Source: Asparagopsis taxiformis (taxonomy: Eukaryota; Rhodophyta; Florideophyceae; Bonnemaisoniales; Bonnemaisoniaceae). Taken from it: a DNA stretch of 64,000 bases. Positions 63,401-64,000 of this stretch are shown piece by piece. The DNA lies in assembly GCA_030407315.1 (NCBI GenBank), contig JALQPE010000038.1, positions 183,438 through 247,437 on the forward strand, written 5' to 3'. A program made the position numbers and the translations under genes. The notes below the pieces were generated by a model. The model was given only the letters and a program-made list of their open reading frames with translations. It was not told the origin of the DNA and made no database searches. Each line of letters begins with the position of its first letter. Positions within the stretch are counted from its first letter, which is position 1.

Positions 63401-63952
63401 CGTGAAGTCATCGGCAATGCTATGCATAGCATTGAGAACGATGCAGTCCGTCGATCACGGTCACGTTCGCATTGGCATGGAATTTGCCATTCTGGAACAG
63501 ACGCGTGTCGGCGGCAGATGCGTGTTCTGCGACCTCAGCACCGTCACAGTGATACGCGAAGAGCTCACATACCCACAGCCAACATATTGTTGCGCAGGTC
63601 CTCCACGTGGTCTTCTTTCACATCCCGAAGGGTCACGGCCGGGTTCCACTAGCTGCCTCACCAACACAGTCGCTCCTTCTCCGACGTAATCCGACGTCAC
63701 AAACTTGGGCACCGTAATTTGCGTCCCCTGCTGCTCACGAATGCTTTCCGCCACCTCCGGTTCGTCGTCCACCTCGTTACGTCCTGTGTAGTAGCTTCGG
63801 TGACGTTGGAGCGAGCAGGGTGCTTCGTGCCTCCACTGGAGGGTCTCGCAGAGCGAGCAGGGCGCATTTCGTGCCTCCCGAACCGGAATGGAGCGTGCTG
63901 GATGCTTCGTACCCCCGAACCAGTGATTTCCTGCTGGACCGGTAGCTGGCAT
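60479..63952 (-). pseudogene. Frame-disrupted protein gene with a cupin-like GHGHLQHAG block
   Basis: A chain of minus-strand frames with normal protein composition follow one another with one-base shifts. Examples: 63952-63461, 63427-63227, 63058-62810, then 62813-62589 (joined by one missing G at about 62813), 62634-62095, 62138-61719, 61834-61268 (shift at a T-run near 61757), 61466-60966, 61023-60745, and 61114 to the stop at 60479. The most conserved-looking part is near 60850-61020: a DPFPICVCPW strand, then VFIGHGHLQHAGQG, then RYHTYF. This resembles an iron-binding double-stranded beta-helix (cupin or phytanoyl-hydroxylase-like). The middle (62150-62640) is Lys/Arg-rich, with nuclear-localisation-like runs. 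No start is certain, and the 5' end may lie outside the window. It could be a decayed gene, a dead mobile-element gene, or a live gene with many base-call errors. Confidence 0.4.
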
Positions 63953-64000
63953 CCGTCCCGATCTGGGCCTGGTTCGTCGCTGCGTTGAAGTTTGACGCTG

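Overview
The window reads as nuclear DNA of a red alga. The strongest sign is a nuclear-style gene for a phycobilisome linker with an N-terminal extension that looks like a plastid transit peptide (22117-23187). It sits among ordinary eukaryotic genes: NSF, beta-tubulin, Dicer, YJU2, and the SAGA subunit Sgf11. Most genes are single uninterrupted exons. Only one gene shows clear introns (two, of 85 and 76 bp), and a second may have a 50-bp intron. Compact intron-poor genes next to large retroelement tracts fit a florideophyte such as Chondrus; that genus-level guess is inference.

Layout. 1-37.5 kb is gene-dense, on both strands: Sgf11-like, NSF, a G-patch/Tudor protein, a Myb/SANT (trihelix)-like factor, low-molecular-weight tyrosine phosphatase, a 2OG-Fe(II) oxygenase-like protein, Dicer, beta-tubulin, YJU2, a phycobilisome linker, two tandem GNAT-Nudix fusion genes, a spliced plastid-type GNAT, an S1-domain mitochondrial-type protein, a triple-KH protein, phosphopantothenoylcysteine decarboxylase, and an AT-hook/winged-helix/TPR protein. 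Several gene pairs are divergent across about 0.5-0.9 kb or convergent across 50-350 bp.

37.5-42.4 kb has no recognisable gene, only repeats and one tRNA-like sequence. 42.39-55.72 kb is a complete Ty3/gypsy LTR retrotransposon in minus orientation. It has a GCGCG target duplication, two 663-bp LTRs differing at about four positions, PBS, gag, gag-pol in a -1 frame relation, a polypurine tract, and a 742-codon ORF on the opposite strand to gag-pol. It interrupts an older repeat that carries many small hairpins with matched stems. 55.7-60.5 kb holds tandem repeats, a long A/T hairpin and a 1.8-kb strand-asymmetric (G-poor) tract. 60.5-64 kb is a frame-disrupted coding region on the minus strand.

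Of the candidates for something new, I rate highest the large antisense gene inside the retrotransposon. Next come the mini-hairpin family, the GNAT-Nudix pair with a 163-bp identical tract, and the disrupted gene near the right edge. Several otherwise intact genes show one-base reading-frame breaks. These may be sequence errors and should be checked before any gene here is called broken.
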